NCBI GenBank assembly: GCA_016787705.1
Contig: JAEUTP010000008.1
Location: 248,001 to 312,000 of the forward strand
Direction of reading: 5' to 3'
DNA: 64,000 nt
Origin: Bacteroidia bacterium
Lineage (GTDB): Bacteria > Bacteroidota > Bacteroidia > B-17B0 > Aurantibacillaceae
Under the pieces are notes generated by a model. That model was given only the letters and a program-made list of their open reading frames with translations, ran no database searches and was not told where the DNA came from. Both the position numbers and the translations under genes were made by a program. Positions 16,302-24,955 of the stretch are shown one piece after another. The stretch's first letter is position 1. Each line of letters begins with the position of its first letter.

Positions 16302-16953
16302 TTAATTTGTTTTTAATAAAACTAATTTTGTTCTTAAGATCAAATAACCAGTAACTAAAAAATATCCAGCCAATAACCGCAGGGTAAAACACCATACGCA
16401 TGTTATTATCCATATCGTACTTTGCAAAAGCAGGATTGCCACCATTGCCCGGGTGCAACGAATCTGTTAATCGTGGCAATACCATTATAAAAACATTCAT
16501 CATTACAAATGCAAACACATTATATACTGCCGAAATTCTTGCGCGTTTTATTTCATCATCAACTGAAAAACGTAAAATAAAATAAGCTAGGTAAATTAAA
16601 ATACTAATTGCCACACCGTTTAATTTCGGATCCTGAAATGTCCACCAGGTACCCCAGGTATATTTAGCCCACATACAGCCCGTTGTTAAACCAGGCATAG
16701 CAAAGAAAAAACCAATTATTGCAGCGTTGTATGCTTTAGAATCGTTAGCTAAATTATTTTTTGTAAGTGTGAATAAACTTTGAATTAAAGATACTGTCAT
16801 CATAAACAGCATAGCAAACCAAATAGGTACGTGATAATAAACATTACGAATTGTTTCGTTTAAAATATCCAAACGCGGCACCGGATTTAATAAACCCCAA
16901 ACAAGAGTGTATGAAATTAAAATTACCGAAAGTATTTTGTACCAGTTTTTCAT
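16294..16953 (-). CDS. ccmC: Heme exporter/lyase subunit CcmC
   Basis: This 219-residue protein has about six membrane helices and the WWD heme-handling motif (WAKYTWGTWWTFQDPKL at about 125-141). It also has the CcmC-type periplasmic histidines (VYYHVPIWFAM near residue 40, LTDSLHPGNGG near 165). CcmC loads heme onto CcmE. Length fits CcmC (about 220-245) rather than the longer CcmF or CcsA. It overlaps ccmD by 8 nt. A 98-bp repeat-containing spacer separates it from the upstream ccmB gene. Confidence 0.92.
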   Translation of the reverse strand: MKNWYKILSVILISYTLVWGLLNPVPRLDILNETIRNVYYHVPIWFAMLFMMTVSLIQSLFTLTKNNLANDSKAYNAAIIGFFFAMPGLTTGCMWAKYTWGTWWTFQDPKLNGVAISILIYLAYFILRFSVDDEIKRARISAVYNVFAFVMMNVFIMVLPRLTDSLHPGNGGNPAFAKYDMDNNMRMVFYPAVIGWIFFSYWLFDLKNKISFIKNKLND

Positions 16954-16964
16954 TTATCAGCAGA

Positions 16965-17036
16965 TAGATTTTAGCCAGTAGATTTTAGTCGGAAAATCTG
17001 TATAAAAAAGACTAACGACTATCGACTAACAACTAA
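16965..17036. repeat. Degenerate tandem repeats with inverted arms
   Basis: The spacer between ccmC and ccmB holds two copies of TAGATTTTAG (16965-16974 and 16979-16988), then degenerate CGACTA units (17010-17036). TTAGTCG (16985-16991) is inversely repeated as CGACTAA (17023-17029). Similar GACTAACGACTA strings are dispersed in Bacteroidota intergenic DNA. It may form a hairpin within the ccm transcript. Confidence 0.5.
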
Positions 17037-17051
17037 ATTCTATTCAAAGAA

Positions 17052-17702
17052 TTAATCGCGCCAAAGATACGGAAATAATAGGAAAGAAAGAGCAATGGTT
17101 AAAACATTTAAGGCTATTAAAATGCCAATAAAATTTAAACCAACGCCGGCCCACTCAATACCATCTACAGCCTGTTTGCTAATGCGAATAACTACCAAAA
17201 TAAGCGGCATTAACACCGGAAAACTTAAAATGCTCATGATAGCAAAGTTACCATTTGCCTTACTGGCAATAGCACTCATAAGACTTAAAATAGCCGCCAA
17301 GCCGGTTGAAGCAAGTGTTAAAACCAATAGAAACAAACTAAAATTCTCTACTTCATTTTTTATAAAAAAGCCGTAAAAAAAGAAAGTAATGAGGCTTAAC
17401 GCCAACATAAATACCATATTGTAGATGGTTTTAGCAACAATAAACTGTGTTGGAGAATAATGTAAATAATTATAAAGTGCCTGGCCCCCGGTTTCTTTTA
17501 AAAAGCTTTTTCCGCTTATAGTAACAGATGTAAATAAAGTAATGATCCAGAATAAAGCATTCCATGTTGGTTTATCGAGATGGCCTTTAAAACATAAAGC
17601 ACTCACAAAAATGGTTCCAACAACATACACCACTACACCGCCAATTGTGGATTTTTGACGAAACTCCAACAGTAACTCTTTTTTTATGAGTGATAAGATC
17701 AT
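17052..17702 (-). CDS. ccmB: Heme exporter membrane subunit CcmB
   Basis: This 216-residue integral membrane protein has about six helices and a CcmB-type start (MILSLIKKELLLEFRQKSTI) followed by the FALCFKG-like first loop. CcmB is the membrane part of the CcmAB ABC transporter, which powers release of holo-CcmE from CcmC. No CcmA ATPase gene is adjacent, which is unusual compared with proteobacterial ccm clusters. The ATGA overlap with purD (4 nt) shows it is translated from the purD message. Confidence 0.9.
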   Translation of the reverse strand: MILSLIKKELLLEFRQKSTIGGVVVYVVGTIFVSALCFKGHLDKPTWNALFWIITLFTSVTISGKSFLKETGGQALYNYLHYSPTQFIVAKTIYNMVFMLALSLITFFFYGFFIKNEVENFSLFLLVLTLASTGLAAILSLMSAIASKANGNFAIMSILSFPVLMPLILVVIRISKQAVDGIEWAGVGLNFIGILIALNVLTIALSFLLFPYLWRD

Positions 17703-18982
17703 TGATATGCTTTTAGGTCTTTACCTATATCACGTCTGAAGTATTTGCCTTCGTAGTTAATAATACCCGCTGTTGCAAAGCTTTTATTTACAGCTTCGTC
17801 AATTGTTTTACCAAAAGAAGTGATGGCAAATACACGGCCACCATTGGTTAATACCTTTTCGCCGTCTAATTTTGTGCCTGAATGAAAAACCTGTGATTCA
17901 AAATTTGTATCCAAACCATCCACCTCTTTTCCTTTTTCAAAATCGCCGGGATAGCCACCGCTTACCATTACTACAGTTGTAGCAATTTCTACAATGGTTT
18001 CATATTTTTTTTCGTGAAGCGTTTGTGTGGCCACACCTTGTAACAGATCAATAAAATCACTTTTAATTCTTGGTATCACCACTTCAGTTTCCGGATCACC
18101 CATGCGGCAATTGTATTCTATAACAGAAGGCTCACCATCACAGTTCATTAATCCTATAAAAATAAAACCGCGGTAATCAATGCCATCTTTATTTAATCCG
18201 GCAATGGTTGGCTTTACAATTTTTTCTTCTACTTTTTTAATAAAATTATCATCAGCAAATGGCACAGGGCTTACAGCGCCCATTCCACCTGTATTTAAAC
18301 CGGTATCACCCTCGCCAATGCGCTTGTAATCTTTAGCGGCCGGTAGTATTTTATATGACTTACCGTCGGTTAAAACAAAAACAGAAAGTTCAATACCTTT
18401 TAAAAATTCTTCAATAACCACGCGCGAGCTTGCATTACCAAATTTAGCATCTACCAACATGTTTTTTAATTCTTCTTTGGCTTCTTTAATGTCATCAATA
18501 ATTAAAACCCCCTTGCCAGCAGCCAATCCATCGGCCTTAAGAACAAAGGGTGGTTTTAATGTTTCTAAAAAATCGTAACCCTGCTGTAAATTATCTTTGG
18601 TAAAAGTGGCGTAACGCGCTGTTGGCACACCGTGTTTGAACATAAATTGCTTACTAAAATCTTTACTACCTTCTAATTGAGCACCATCTTGTTTTGGGCC
18701 AATAACAGGTATATCTTTTAGCACTTCATCATTTAAAAAATAATCATGAATACCGCGTACCAGCGGATCTTCGGGGCCAACCAAAACAAGGTTAATGTCT
18801 TTTTCCCATACTAAATTCTTAATGCCTTCAAAATCGTTAACAGCAATGTTTACATTGGTACCGCAGTTAGCAGTGCCTGCATTACCGGGAGCAATGTATA
18901 GGTTTTGTAATTGTTTACTTTGAGCAATTTTCCATGCAAATGCATGTTCGCGTCCACCTGATCCTAAAATTAAAACGTTCAT
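17699..18982 (-). CDS. purD: Phosphoribosylamine-glycine ligase
   Basis: This 427-residue ATP-grasp enzyme joins 5-phosphoribosylamine and glycine to form GAR in purine synthesis (cytoplasm). Signatures in order are GSGGREHAFAWK at the N-terminus, YIAPGNAGT, VLVGPEDPLVRGI, PPFVLKADGLAAGKGVLI, NTGGMGAVSP and YNCRMGDPETEVV. Length matches PurD. It is the first gene of the long ccm operon; a terminator of the upstream gene (19003-19030) lies just before it, so its promoter must be in the short gap around 18983-19005 or be shared by read-through. Confidence 0.96.
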   Translation of the reverse strand: MNVLILGSGGREHAFAWKIAQSKQLQNLYIAPGNAGTANCGTNVNIAVNDFEGIKNLVWEKDINLVLVGPEDPLVRGIHDYFLNDEVLKDIPVIGPKQDGAQLEGSKDFSKQFMFKHGVPTARYATFTKDNLQQGYDFLETLKPPFVLKADGLAAGKGVLIIDDIKEAKEELKNMLVDAKFGNASSRVVIEEFLKGIELSVFVLTDGKSYKILPAAKDYKRIGEGDTGLNTGGMGAVSPVPFADDNFIKKVEEKIVKPTIAGLNKDGIDYRGFIFIGLMNCDGEPSVIEYNCRMGDPETEVVIPRIKSDFIDLLQGVATQTLHEKKYETIVEIATTVVMVSGGYPGDFEKGKEVDGLDTNFESQVFHSGTKLDGEKVLTNGGRVFAITSFGKTIDEAVNKSFATAGIINYEGKYFRRDIGKDLKAYQ

Positions 18983-19002
18983 AATTATTAAAGTGTAAAA
19001 GT

Positions 19003-19030
19003 AAAAAATCCCGACGGTTTATCGGGATTT
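19003..19030 (-). terminator. Rho-independent terminator
   Basis: Stem arms AAATCCCGA (19006-19014) and TCGGGATTT (19022-19030) around a 7-nt loop, with a T-run on the minus strand. It begins at the stop codon of the basic secreted protein gene and separates it from purD. Confidence 0.85.
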
Positions 19031-19409
19031 AAAAGAACTTTTTACGATGAAATACTTTATTACCTCTAACTCTTTTCCTGGCGCGATCAGAGTTTTGTTT
19101 GGCTAAAATATTATGTCTTTGCACCTTGCCTTTTGTACGGTATCTTGAAAACAGTGTTCTGGAATCGCGGCTGCTGTATGATCCCGGGCGCGAATGGCGC
19201 ATAGACCAAGCCTGGTTTTTTTTACCCTTTTTGCGACCTCCGCCACGGGCAAAATTATCGGCATGGCCGCGGCTTTTGCCCTTAAACATGGTATGATTGG
19301 CCCTTCTTTGATTTTTATGCTCGCGCCGGCGACCGCCACTTTGAGCCATAAAGTCACTTGAAATTAAAATTCCACATAACACGAAAAATATGAAAACAGA
19401 CCTTTTCAA
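19029..19409 (-). CDS. Small, extremely basic secreted protein
   Basis: This 126-residue protein has a signal peptide (about 1-22, ending SSDFMAQ). The mature chain of about 104 residues is dominated by Arg, Lys, Gly, His and Ser with almost no acidic residues (SGGRRREHKNQRRANH, GGGRKKGKKNQ, RDSRTLFSRYRTKGK, RARKRVRGNKVFHRKKFF). The predicted charge is very high. I do not recognise a domain. It could be an envelope or extracellular nucleic-acid- or LPS-binding protein, but that is inference from charge. It has its own terminator and a 234-bp upstream spacer, so it is probably monocistronic. G+C is higher than in neighbours because of Arg/Gly codons. Confidence 0.75.
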   Translation of the reverse strand: MKRSVFIFFVLCGILISSDFMAQSGGRRREHKNQRRANHTMFKGKSRGHADNFARGGGRKKGKKNQAWSMRHSRPGSYSSRDSRTLFSRYRTKGKVQRHNILAKQNSDRARKRVRGNKVFHRKKFF

Positions 19410-19643
19410 TTAATGATTTACAATAATAGTGAAAAAAACGGCTATTTTAACAGAAATATGCCTTTTTCACGTATATTTAACATTAAAGATTTAAACAGTA
19501 AAAACTGTATTTATCTCATTAAAATCTCCAACTATAATGCCAGTTATTTCGTATTGGTTTTAAGGCTTTTTTCTCTTAAAACTAAAAAGAATTTATGGTT
19601 TTGAATTTGCAATAAATTATATATTTAAACGTTAGATTATTAC
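19410..19643. other. AT-rich spacer without recognised features
   Basis: A 234-bp divergent spacer between the basic secreted protein gene and the type B T9SS cargo gene. It is very AT-rich. A 63-codon open frame inside (19413-19604) has no family resemblance and is not called. A TATATTTA at 19620-19627 is a one-mismatch match to the Bacteroidota -7 element TAnnTTTG, but a well-spaced -33 TTG is lacking. Confidence 0.5.
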
Positions 19644-21662
19644 TTGAGAACTATTTTTTTTATACTTAATTTTTACTGTTTAACACTTTTAGCGCAGGTT
19701 GGCCCACCCAGTTTGCGTTGCCTACAGGTTTTGCAAAACGGAGATGTTACACTAACATGGCTTCAACCTTCAGATCCAGGGAATATATTTGACTCTTACG
19801 ATATTTATTATTCAACAACAGCACTTGCAGGTTCATTTAATATTATAGGGACGGTTAATGCAATAAATACTACAACCTTTACACATATTGGTGCCAATGC
19901 CAATACCGGAAAAGTATATTATTACATTCGCACAAAATTTAATTCGGGTGGTAATTCTACTTCAGCGCCATCAGATACCTTAAAAACAATTTTTTTAAAT
20001 CTTATAAATACCGCAGGAGCACCCGATGTAAAAATACTTTACAACAACATTCATCAACCCGCCCTGCCAACCAGCGGTGGCTCGTATACTATTCTACGAG
20101 AGTATCCTGCTTTAACCTGGAGCAATTTTGCAACAACAAGCGCTACAAATTACGCTGATACTATTAGTGTTTGCCAGGCAAGCTTAAATTATCAAGTCAC
20201 TTTAACTGATAACAGCGGTTGTACTTCCGCATCAAATATCCAAGGCGGTTTGTTCAATGACAACAAAAATCCTAACCAGCCATTTGTAGATTCGATAAGC
20301 GTATTGCCAAATGGCAACACTGCGCTGGCATGGCACATACCTCATGATCCGGATATATGTAAATATATTATTGTAAAAAACATAGGAGGTATAAATACTG
20401 CTATTGATAGTGTTATTGGAAAAAACAATACCATTTATACTTTTACAACTACCGAAGCAAATTTTAACCCGGTAATGTTATATATATATGCGGTTGACTG
20501 TTGTAACAATCCGGGTAATTTTGATATACAGCCTAAAACCATGTTTCTGAATGCAGAGTACGATATGTGCGGCTATAAAACTAATCTATCGTGGAATGCA
20601 TATACAAATATTCCTAAAGGCATTTTAGAGTATAGGATCTACATGTCGGTTAACGGCAGTCCGTATTTAAAAGTTGGCACTACTACCAACACCAATTTTA
20701 CGCATGAAAATGTGCCAACCGGAAAAAACATTTGTTATTTTGTACGCGTGGTTAATGTTCCACAAAACATTACCGCTTCATCTAATCGCGCCTGCTTTTT
20801 TTCAAAACAAGTTAATGCCGCCAGTTTTGTGTATATGAAAAAAGCAAGTGTTATTGATAAAAATACTGCAGAAATAACTTTATATCTTGACACAGCCGAA
20901 ACCAGCCAGGGAATTGATATTTACAGGTCTGAAGATGGGATAAATTTCAATCCGGTTACTTTCATTCCTTTTAACGGAACGCCAAATTATTCGTGTATTG
21001 ATGATAAAATAACATCTAACGCTATGAGCTATTATTACAAAGCGGTTGTACGCGATAGTTGCGGCAATTCAAGAAGCTATAGTAATATATCGAAGACCAT
21101 TTTATTAAAAATGAATGAGGACGAAGATAATATTTTTACCAAGCATATTGATTGGAGTCTTTATTCGGGATTTGCAGGAGGAGTAAGCGGTTATAATATT
21201 TACAGGGTTATTAACGATGTGCAATCTGCCACACCTGCGGCATCTACCGGACCGTTAGTAAATAGTTATACAGACAACCTTGAGAATGAAGCCCCCAGCG
21301 GCGCTAAAATAGAATATTTAATTGAAGCAGTTGAAGGAATTGGCAACCCTTATAGCTTTCTAGAAAGCAGCAAATCAAATACTGTTTCGGTGTACATGGA
21401 AGGAAAAATATTTGTACCTACAGCATTTGCGCCAAAAGGAAAAAACAAAATATGGTTACCGGTAACACATTTTGTAGACAAGCAGGAATATACCGTTACG
21501 GTATTTAACCGTTGGGGAAATAAAGTGTTTGAAACAAACGATGACACCAAAGGTTGGGATGGTGGAGAATCTCCAAATGACGTTTACGTTTATTTGATCC
21601 GCTACAAAAATTCACGCGGAGAATACAAAGAACAAAAAGGTACTGTTTTATTATTTGAATAA
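19644..21662 (+). CDS. T9SS type B sorting-domain protein with fibronectin III-like repeats
   Basis: This 672-residue exported protein has a signal peptide (RTIFFILNFYCLTLLAQ) and several fibronectin type III-like units, recognisable by repeated YxxxYxS/YxxxxxxG patterns (DSYDIYYSTTALAGSF, LEYRIYMSVNGSPYL, QGIDIYRSEDGINF, SGYNIYRVINDV). The C-terminal module of about 80 residues is the gliding-motility-type (CHU_C, type B) sorting domain: VPTAFAPKGKNKIWLP, TVFNRWGNKVFETND, GWDGG, VYVYLIRYKNSRGE, and the final KGTVLLFE. It should be secreted and attached at the cell surface by T9SS. The start is TTG at 19644. It ends at a bidirectional terminator. Confidence 0.88.
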   Translation: MRTIFFILNFYCLTLLAQVGPPSLRCLQVLQNGDVTLTWLQPSDPGNIFDSYDIYYSTTALAGSFNIIGTVNAINTTTFTHIGANANTGKVYYYIRTKFNSGGNSTSAPSDTLKTIFLNLINTAGAPDVKILYNNIHQPALPTSGGSYTILREYPALTWSNFATTSATNYADTISVCQASLNYQVTLTDNSGCTSASNIQGGLFNDNKNPNQPFVDSISVLPNGNTALAWHIPHDPDICKYIIVKNIGGINTAIDSVIGKNNTIYTFTTTEANFNPVMLYIYAVDCCNNPGNFDIQPKTMFLNAEYDMCGYKTNLSWNAYTNIPKGILEYRIYMSVNGSPYLKVGTTTNTNFTHENVPTGKNICYFVRVVNVPQNITASSNRACFFSKQVNAASFVYMKKASVIDKNTAEITLYLDTAETSQGIDIYRSEDGINFNPVTFIPFNGTPNYSCIDDKITSNAMSYYYKAVVRDSCGNSRSYSNISKTILLKMNEDEDNIFTKHIDWSLYSGFAGGVSGYNIYRVINDVQSATPAASTGPLVNSYTDNLENEAPSGAKIEYLIEAVEGIGNPYSFLESSKSNTVSVYMEGKIFVPTAFAPKGKNKIWLPVTHFVDKQEYTVTVFNRWGNKVFETNDDTKGWDGGESPNDVYVYLIRYKNSRGEYKEQKGTVLLFE

Positions 21663-21669
21663 TCAAAAC

Positions 21670-21699
21670 AAAAAGCTCCGGAAAATTCCGAAGCTTTTT
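21670..21699. terminator. Bidirectional rho-independent terminator
   Basis: AAAAAGCT-C-CGGAA paired with TTCCG-A-AGCTTTTT (one mismatch), flanked by A- and T-runs, between the convergent T9SS cargo gene and the arrestin/Spo0M-like gene. Confidence 0.85.
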
Positions 21700-21719
21700 T
21701 ATTCATAATAAATTACAAA

Positions 21720-22184
21720 TTATTTTAAAGTTGCAGTTACCCAACCCGAATCCGGATCGTTTCCTTTTGCATCCAAACCAACATAAAACTGCCATTCGTG
21801 GTTTGCATATTTACCATTGTAAGATGGCGTTGCGTGCGAAGGTAAAGATAGTTCATGTGTCCAATTATAAGTTTTACCACCTTCTAAAGTTTGTTCCTGG
21901 CTTACCACAAATTCTTGTTTTGGAAATACATCGTGATCAAGATTTACGTTTTGTGGATTTTTTTCTGTTCCTCCCGGTAATCTGTCGCGCGAAATGTTGA
22001 TCTTTTCAACACTTCTAACATACAAATAAACTTTTTCAATTGGCAAAGGTGCTTCTTTTACAACTGCAGTAACATTTACCTTAATTTTATCTTTAATGCT
22101 TGTGCCTTCAACTGTAATGTTAACTTTTGCACCGCCACCTGTAACCTGGTTAGCGAGGTTCTTAATTTTATCAAACAATCCCAT
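21720..22184 (-). CDS. Arrestin/Spo0M-like cytoplasmic protein
   Basis: This 154-residue protein has no signal peptide or membrane segment. It opens MGLFDKIKNLANQVTGGGAKV and continues as an all-beta chain (VNITVEGTSIKDKIKVNVTAVVKEAPLPIEKVYLYVRS) ending ELSLPSHATPSYNGKYANHEW and DPDSGWVTATLK. The combination of a short helical start, beta strands describing pairs of edges, and an LPSxATPSYxGKxxxHxW segment recalls the arrestin-like fold of Spo0M-type proteins. This is a weak fold-level inference. Monocistronic between a terminator and a 168-bp upstream spacer in which I see nothing specific. Confidence 0.75.
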   Translation of the reverse strand: MGLFDKIKNLANQVTGGGAKVNITVEGTSIKDKIKVNVTAVVKEAPLPIEKVYLYVRSVEKINISRDRLPGGTEKNPQNVNLDHDVFPKQEFVVSQEQTLEGGKTYNWTHELSLPSHATPSYNGKYANHEWQFYVGLDAKGNDPDSGWVTATLK

Positions 22185-22353
22185 AGTTGTGTTTTTTATA
22201 GTTTATAGCTTCTAAATTAGTATTAAAATCCGGAGATATTTAATTTTCAGGGCATTTTAACCTTTTCAATAGTAAATACTTCATATCTTTTTTAATAAAT
22301 AGCGTTATTATAGATGTGGGTAAATAATTTAGCGGTATTAATCTTAGCAATTA

Positions 22354-23721
22354 ATGAAATACATTTATTTCATACTTTTTATTTCTTTTTCATTTCTTAC
22401 TTCCGCACAAAAAAAGACGGCAGTAAAATTTACGCGTATTTTGTTTGTGTTTGATGCAAGTAAAAGTATGATCGCCAAACATGAAGGTACTACACGTATG
22501 GACGGTGCAAAAAACCTTTTCTTTAAATTTATTGATAGTTTAAGCAAAGATAAAACGCTGCAATTTGCACTAAGAATGTATGGGCATACAGTAAAATATC
22601 CACCGGGAGATTGTAAAGACAGTAAATTAATTGTACCCTTTGGCATAAACAACATTGCATTAATAAAGGAAAAGGTAAAAGCTGCAACACCAACAGGCAT
22701 AACCCCGATAGAGCATTCGTTAACCGAAGCTGCCAATGATTTTAAAGACAACAAAACAAATAATGTAGTTATATTGATTACCGATGGTATTGAAGAGTGC
22801 AATGGAGACCCCTGCAACGCACGTCAGAAACTTACGGAGAAGGGAATTATTTTTAAGCCTTTTATTATTGGTATTGGTTTAACACCGGAGCAAATAAAAA
22901 CATTTGAATGTGTTGGAACGTTTTACGATTATGACGATCAGTCAACCTTTAATAACATTACTAATATTATTCAGCAACAGAAATTAAACAAAACCTCATC
23001 GCAGGTAAATTTACTGGATGAAAAATCGCTACCCTCTGAAACCAACGTCAATCTTACGTTTTACGATGTTAATAGGAAAGTATATAAGTACAATTACATT
23101 CATACACTGAATTATAAAAACAATCCAGACACCTTATACATTGATGATTTCCCTACCTATAAAGTAGTTGCGCATACTATCCCTCAAAAAGAAAGTAAAG
23201 AAGTAAAATTGACGCAAGGAAAGCATACAATTATTCCTATAGATGCACCGCAAGGTTTTTTAATAATTAACAGACCAAACGGTGTATACAATTTTAATGA
23301 GCGCGTAAAATGTATTGTGAGAACAGTAAATGATATGCAAACCATTAATGTGCAATTATTAAATGCTACCGAAAAATATATTACCGGTAAATATGATCTT
23401 GAAATTTTAACCTTACCAAGAATTTATATAAACGATAATGTTATTGAACAATCAAAAACAAAAATAATAGATATACCTAATGCCGGCGTATTACAGGTAA
23501 AATGCCTGGAGGCCGGCGATGGCTGCATACTTGTTAACCGCAATAATAAATTAGAATGGGTTTGCAATTTAAGTACACAAACATTGCAAACGTATCATTT
23601 GCAACCTGGCAATTACGTTGCCACCTGGAGGGCCAAAGCCTTAAAAGGAAGTATTTATACAGTAGAGAAAAAATTTACCATCACGTCGGATAATCAGACT
23701 ATTGTTGAGTTTTATCGGTAA
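22354..23721 (+). CDS. Secreted von Willebrand factor A domain protein
   Basis: This 455-residue protein has a signal peptide (FLTSAQ cleavage) and a VWA domain at about 27-205. MIDAS residues are visible: DASKSM (DxSxS) at about 34-39, the Thr in TPTGITPIEHSL, and the Asp in VILITDGIEECNGDPC. Two Cys pairs around GDCKDSK and CNGDPCNARQK may form disulfides. The C-terminal half (about 215-455) is a series of beta-rich segments without a recognised family, ending in FTITSDNQTIVEFYR. No T9SS signal is evident. It is probably periplasmic or outer-membrane associated with a binding role. It stands alone and is followed by a long inverted repeat. Confidence 0.87.
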   Translation: MKYIYFILFISFSFLTSAQKKTAVKFTRILFVFDASKSMIAKHEGTTRMDGAKNLFFKFIDSLSKDKTLQFALRMYGHTVKYPPGDCKDSKLIVPFGINNIALIKEKVKAATPTGITPIEHSLTEAANDFKDNKTNNVVILITDGIEECNGDPCNARQKLTEKGIIFKPFIIGIGLTPEQIKTFECVGTFYDYDDQSTFNNITNIIQQQKLNKTSSQVNLLDEKSLPSETNVNLTFYDVNRKVYKYNYIHTLNYKNNPDTLYIDDFPTYKVVAHTIPQKESKEVKLTQGKHTIIPIDAPQGFLIINRPNGVYNFNERVKCIVRTVNDMQTINVQLLNATEKYITGKYDLEILTLPRIYINDNVIEQSKTKIIDIPNAGVLQVKCLEAGDGCILVNRNNKLEWVCNLSTQTLQTYHLQPGNYVATWRAKALKGSIYTVEKKFTITSDNQTIVEFYR

Positions 23722-23738
23722 CTCCAACTAAAATCCTA

Positions 23739-23895
23739 GCCACGAATTACACAAAATTTCACTAAGTTGTTATTCATGGTTTAAATTTATACTTTGTGAA
23801 ATTTAATTTTCTAAGATAAAATTATGTTAGAAAAGAATTACACTAATAAACAATCAGTATAAATTTAATTTTGTGGTATTAGTGAAATTAGTGGC
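23739..23895. repeat. Long inverted-repeat intergenic element (GCCACGAATTACAC type)
   Basis: It begins GCCACGAATTACAC (23739) and ends GTGAAATTAGTGGC (23895), so the ends are imperfect inverted copies. Inside is a second stem, TTTTCTAA (23807-23814) with TTAGAAAA (23827-23834). It fills the gap between the convergent VWA and LpxR-like genes. A second member of the family is at 41144-41303. Confidence 0.65.
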
Positions 23896-23908
23896 CAAAA
23901 AAAGTATC

Positions 23909-24868
23909 CTAAAAAGCAACGGTAAAAAATAATCCGCCCCAACTGTGATCAACACCGGTATGGTATTCCTGCGTAATATACGTTCTTGAATATGTTATAC
24001 TAAAGCGTTTAAATGCCACAACAATTTCTGCTGTTCCTGTAAATACAAAACGTTCTACATTATCCGCATCAATTACATAAATGTCTTTAGAAAAAACACC
24101 TCCCTGTAGCGTTGCGTTGTAAGCAACTAATTTTGCATTTGTTTTTATTGTTGTATAAATTTTAAAATTTCTGCTTGAGGGATCTTTTGATAAACCTAAA
24201 TTATCAAAATAAGGATCAAAAAAGCCGATACGCGCGTTTAAGCCAGTACCAAGATCTGTATACAAAGTGCCTGCCCTGGCATTACCATTAAGCATTAATT
24301 CAAAATGTTTTTTGTAAATAATTCCTTTCTCTAATTTGGTGCGGTAATTAATTACAATATCATTGGCTAATTGATATTCCCAGCTTAATGGTGCAATATT
24401 ATCTAAGGCTTTATGAATTGCTTTTTGCTCATCTTCACAACGTGCACACTTACCTATTCCACCAAGATCTAATTGCGTTTGCAGAAGCAATCTTTTTTGT
24501 TTGTTCAAAGAATTTATTGAATGTGAAATAAGCGCTGTACCTGTATATGGCCTTTCACCAAACATAATCGTATCAATACGTATGCTTTTAGGCGTAAAAC
24601 AATTCTGCTGTGCATGAATGCCATAATAATTAATGGCACTGTTCAATTTAAATAAAACCCTTGTAAAAGGAGAATGACGAACAACTGGATGAATAAAACT
24701 AAGCTGAATACCTTGTGTATAATAGCGATCGGTTTGGCTAAAAAAATCATTCTCGTAATTGAATTTAAAATAATTTTCCTGCTTTAATTTTAAACAATAA
24801 GAAGAATCTGTTTGTGAAATTAAAACAGAATTTAAAGTACAAGAAAGCAAGAACAGTTTTAGGTTCAA
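23909..24868 (-). CDS. LpxR-like lipid A 3'-O-deacylase (DUF2219)
   Basis: This 319-residue outer-membrane beta-barrel-type protein has a signal peptide and the LpxR/DUF2219 signature: FNYENDFFSQTDRYYTQGIQLSF at the start of the barrel (catalytic-region Asn-Asp), RPYTGTALIS, a GIGKCARCEDEQKAIHKAL segment retaining the family's Gln and His, and the C-terminal strand ending in an aromatic (FFTVAF). LpxR removes the 3'-acyloxyacyl chain of lipid A. The substitution of CARC for the more usual Pro-Ser/Ala loop before QxxxH is unusual. The start is TTG at 24868. It is separated from cox genes by their terminator, so it is probably independently transcribed. Confidence 0.8.
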   Translation of the reverse strand: MNLKLFLLSCTLNSVLISQTDSSYCLKLKQENYFKFNYENDFFSQTDRYYTQGIQLSFIHPVVRHSPFTRVLFKLNSAINYYGIHAQQNCFTPKSIRIDTIMFGERPYTGTALISHSINSLNKQKRLLLQTQLDLGGIGKCARCEDEQKAIHKALDNIAPLSWEYQLANDIVINYRTKLEKGIIYKKHFELMLNGNARAGTLYTDLGTGLNARIGFFDPYFDNLGLSKDPSSRNFKIYTTIKTNAKLVAYNATLQGGVFSKDIYVIDADNVERFVFTGTAEIVVAFKRFSITYSRTYITQEYHTGVDHSWGGLFFTVAF

Positions 24869-24917
24869 AACAGATTTTTATTTATATACGTTTAATTATT
24901 GGTTACGGTTTAAAACA

Positions 24918-24948
24918 AAAAACCCCCGAACAAAATTCGGGGGTTTTT
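24918..24948 (-). terminator. Strong rho-independent terminator of the act-cox operon
   Basis: Perfect 13-bp stem AAAAACCCCCGAA (24918-24930) and TTCGGGGGTTTTT (24936-24948), 5-nt loop, T-tract on the minus strand. It lies a few bases past the coxA stop codon. Confidence 0.93.
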
Positions 24949-24955
24949 AAATTTA

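Noticed and set aside
19103-19357. 84-codon alternative frame inside the basic secreted protein gene
   Set aside because: The overlapping frame with a signal peptide and terminator is the better gene; this one has no start context or domain.
22365-22817. 150-codon minus-strand frame
   Set aside because: Antisense to the VWA domain, where MIDAS motifs show the real frame.
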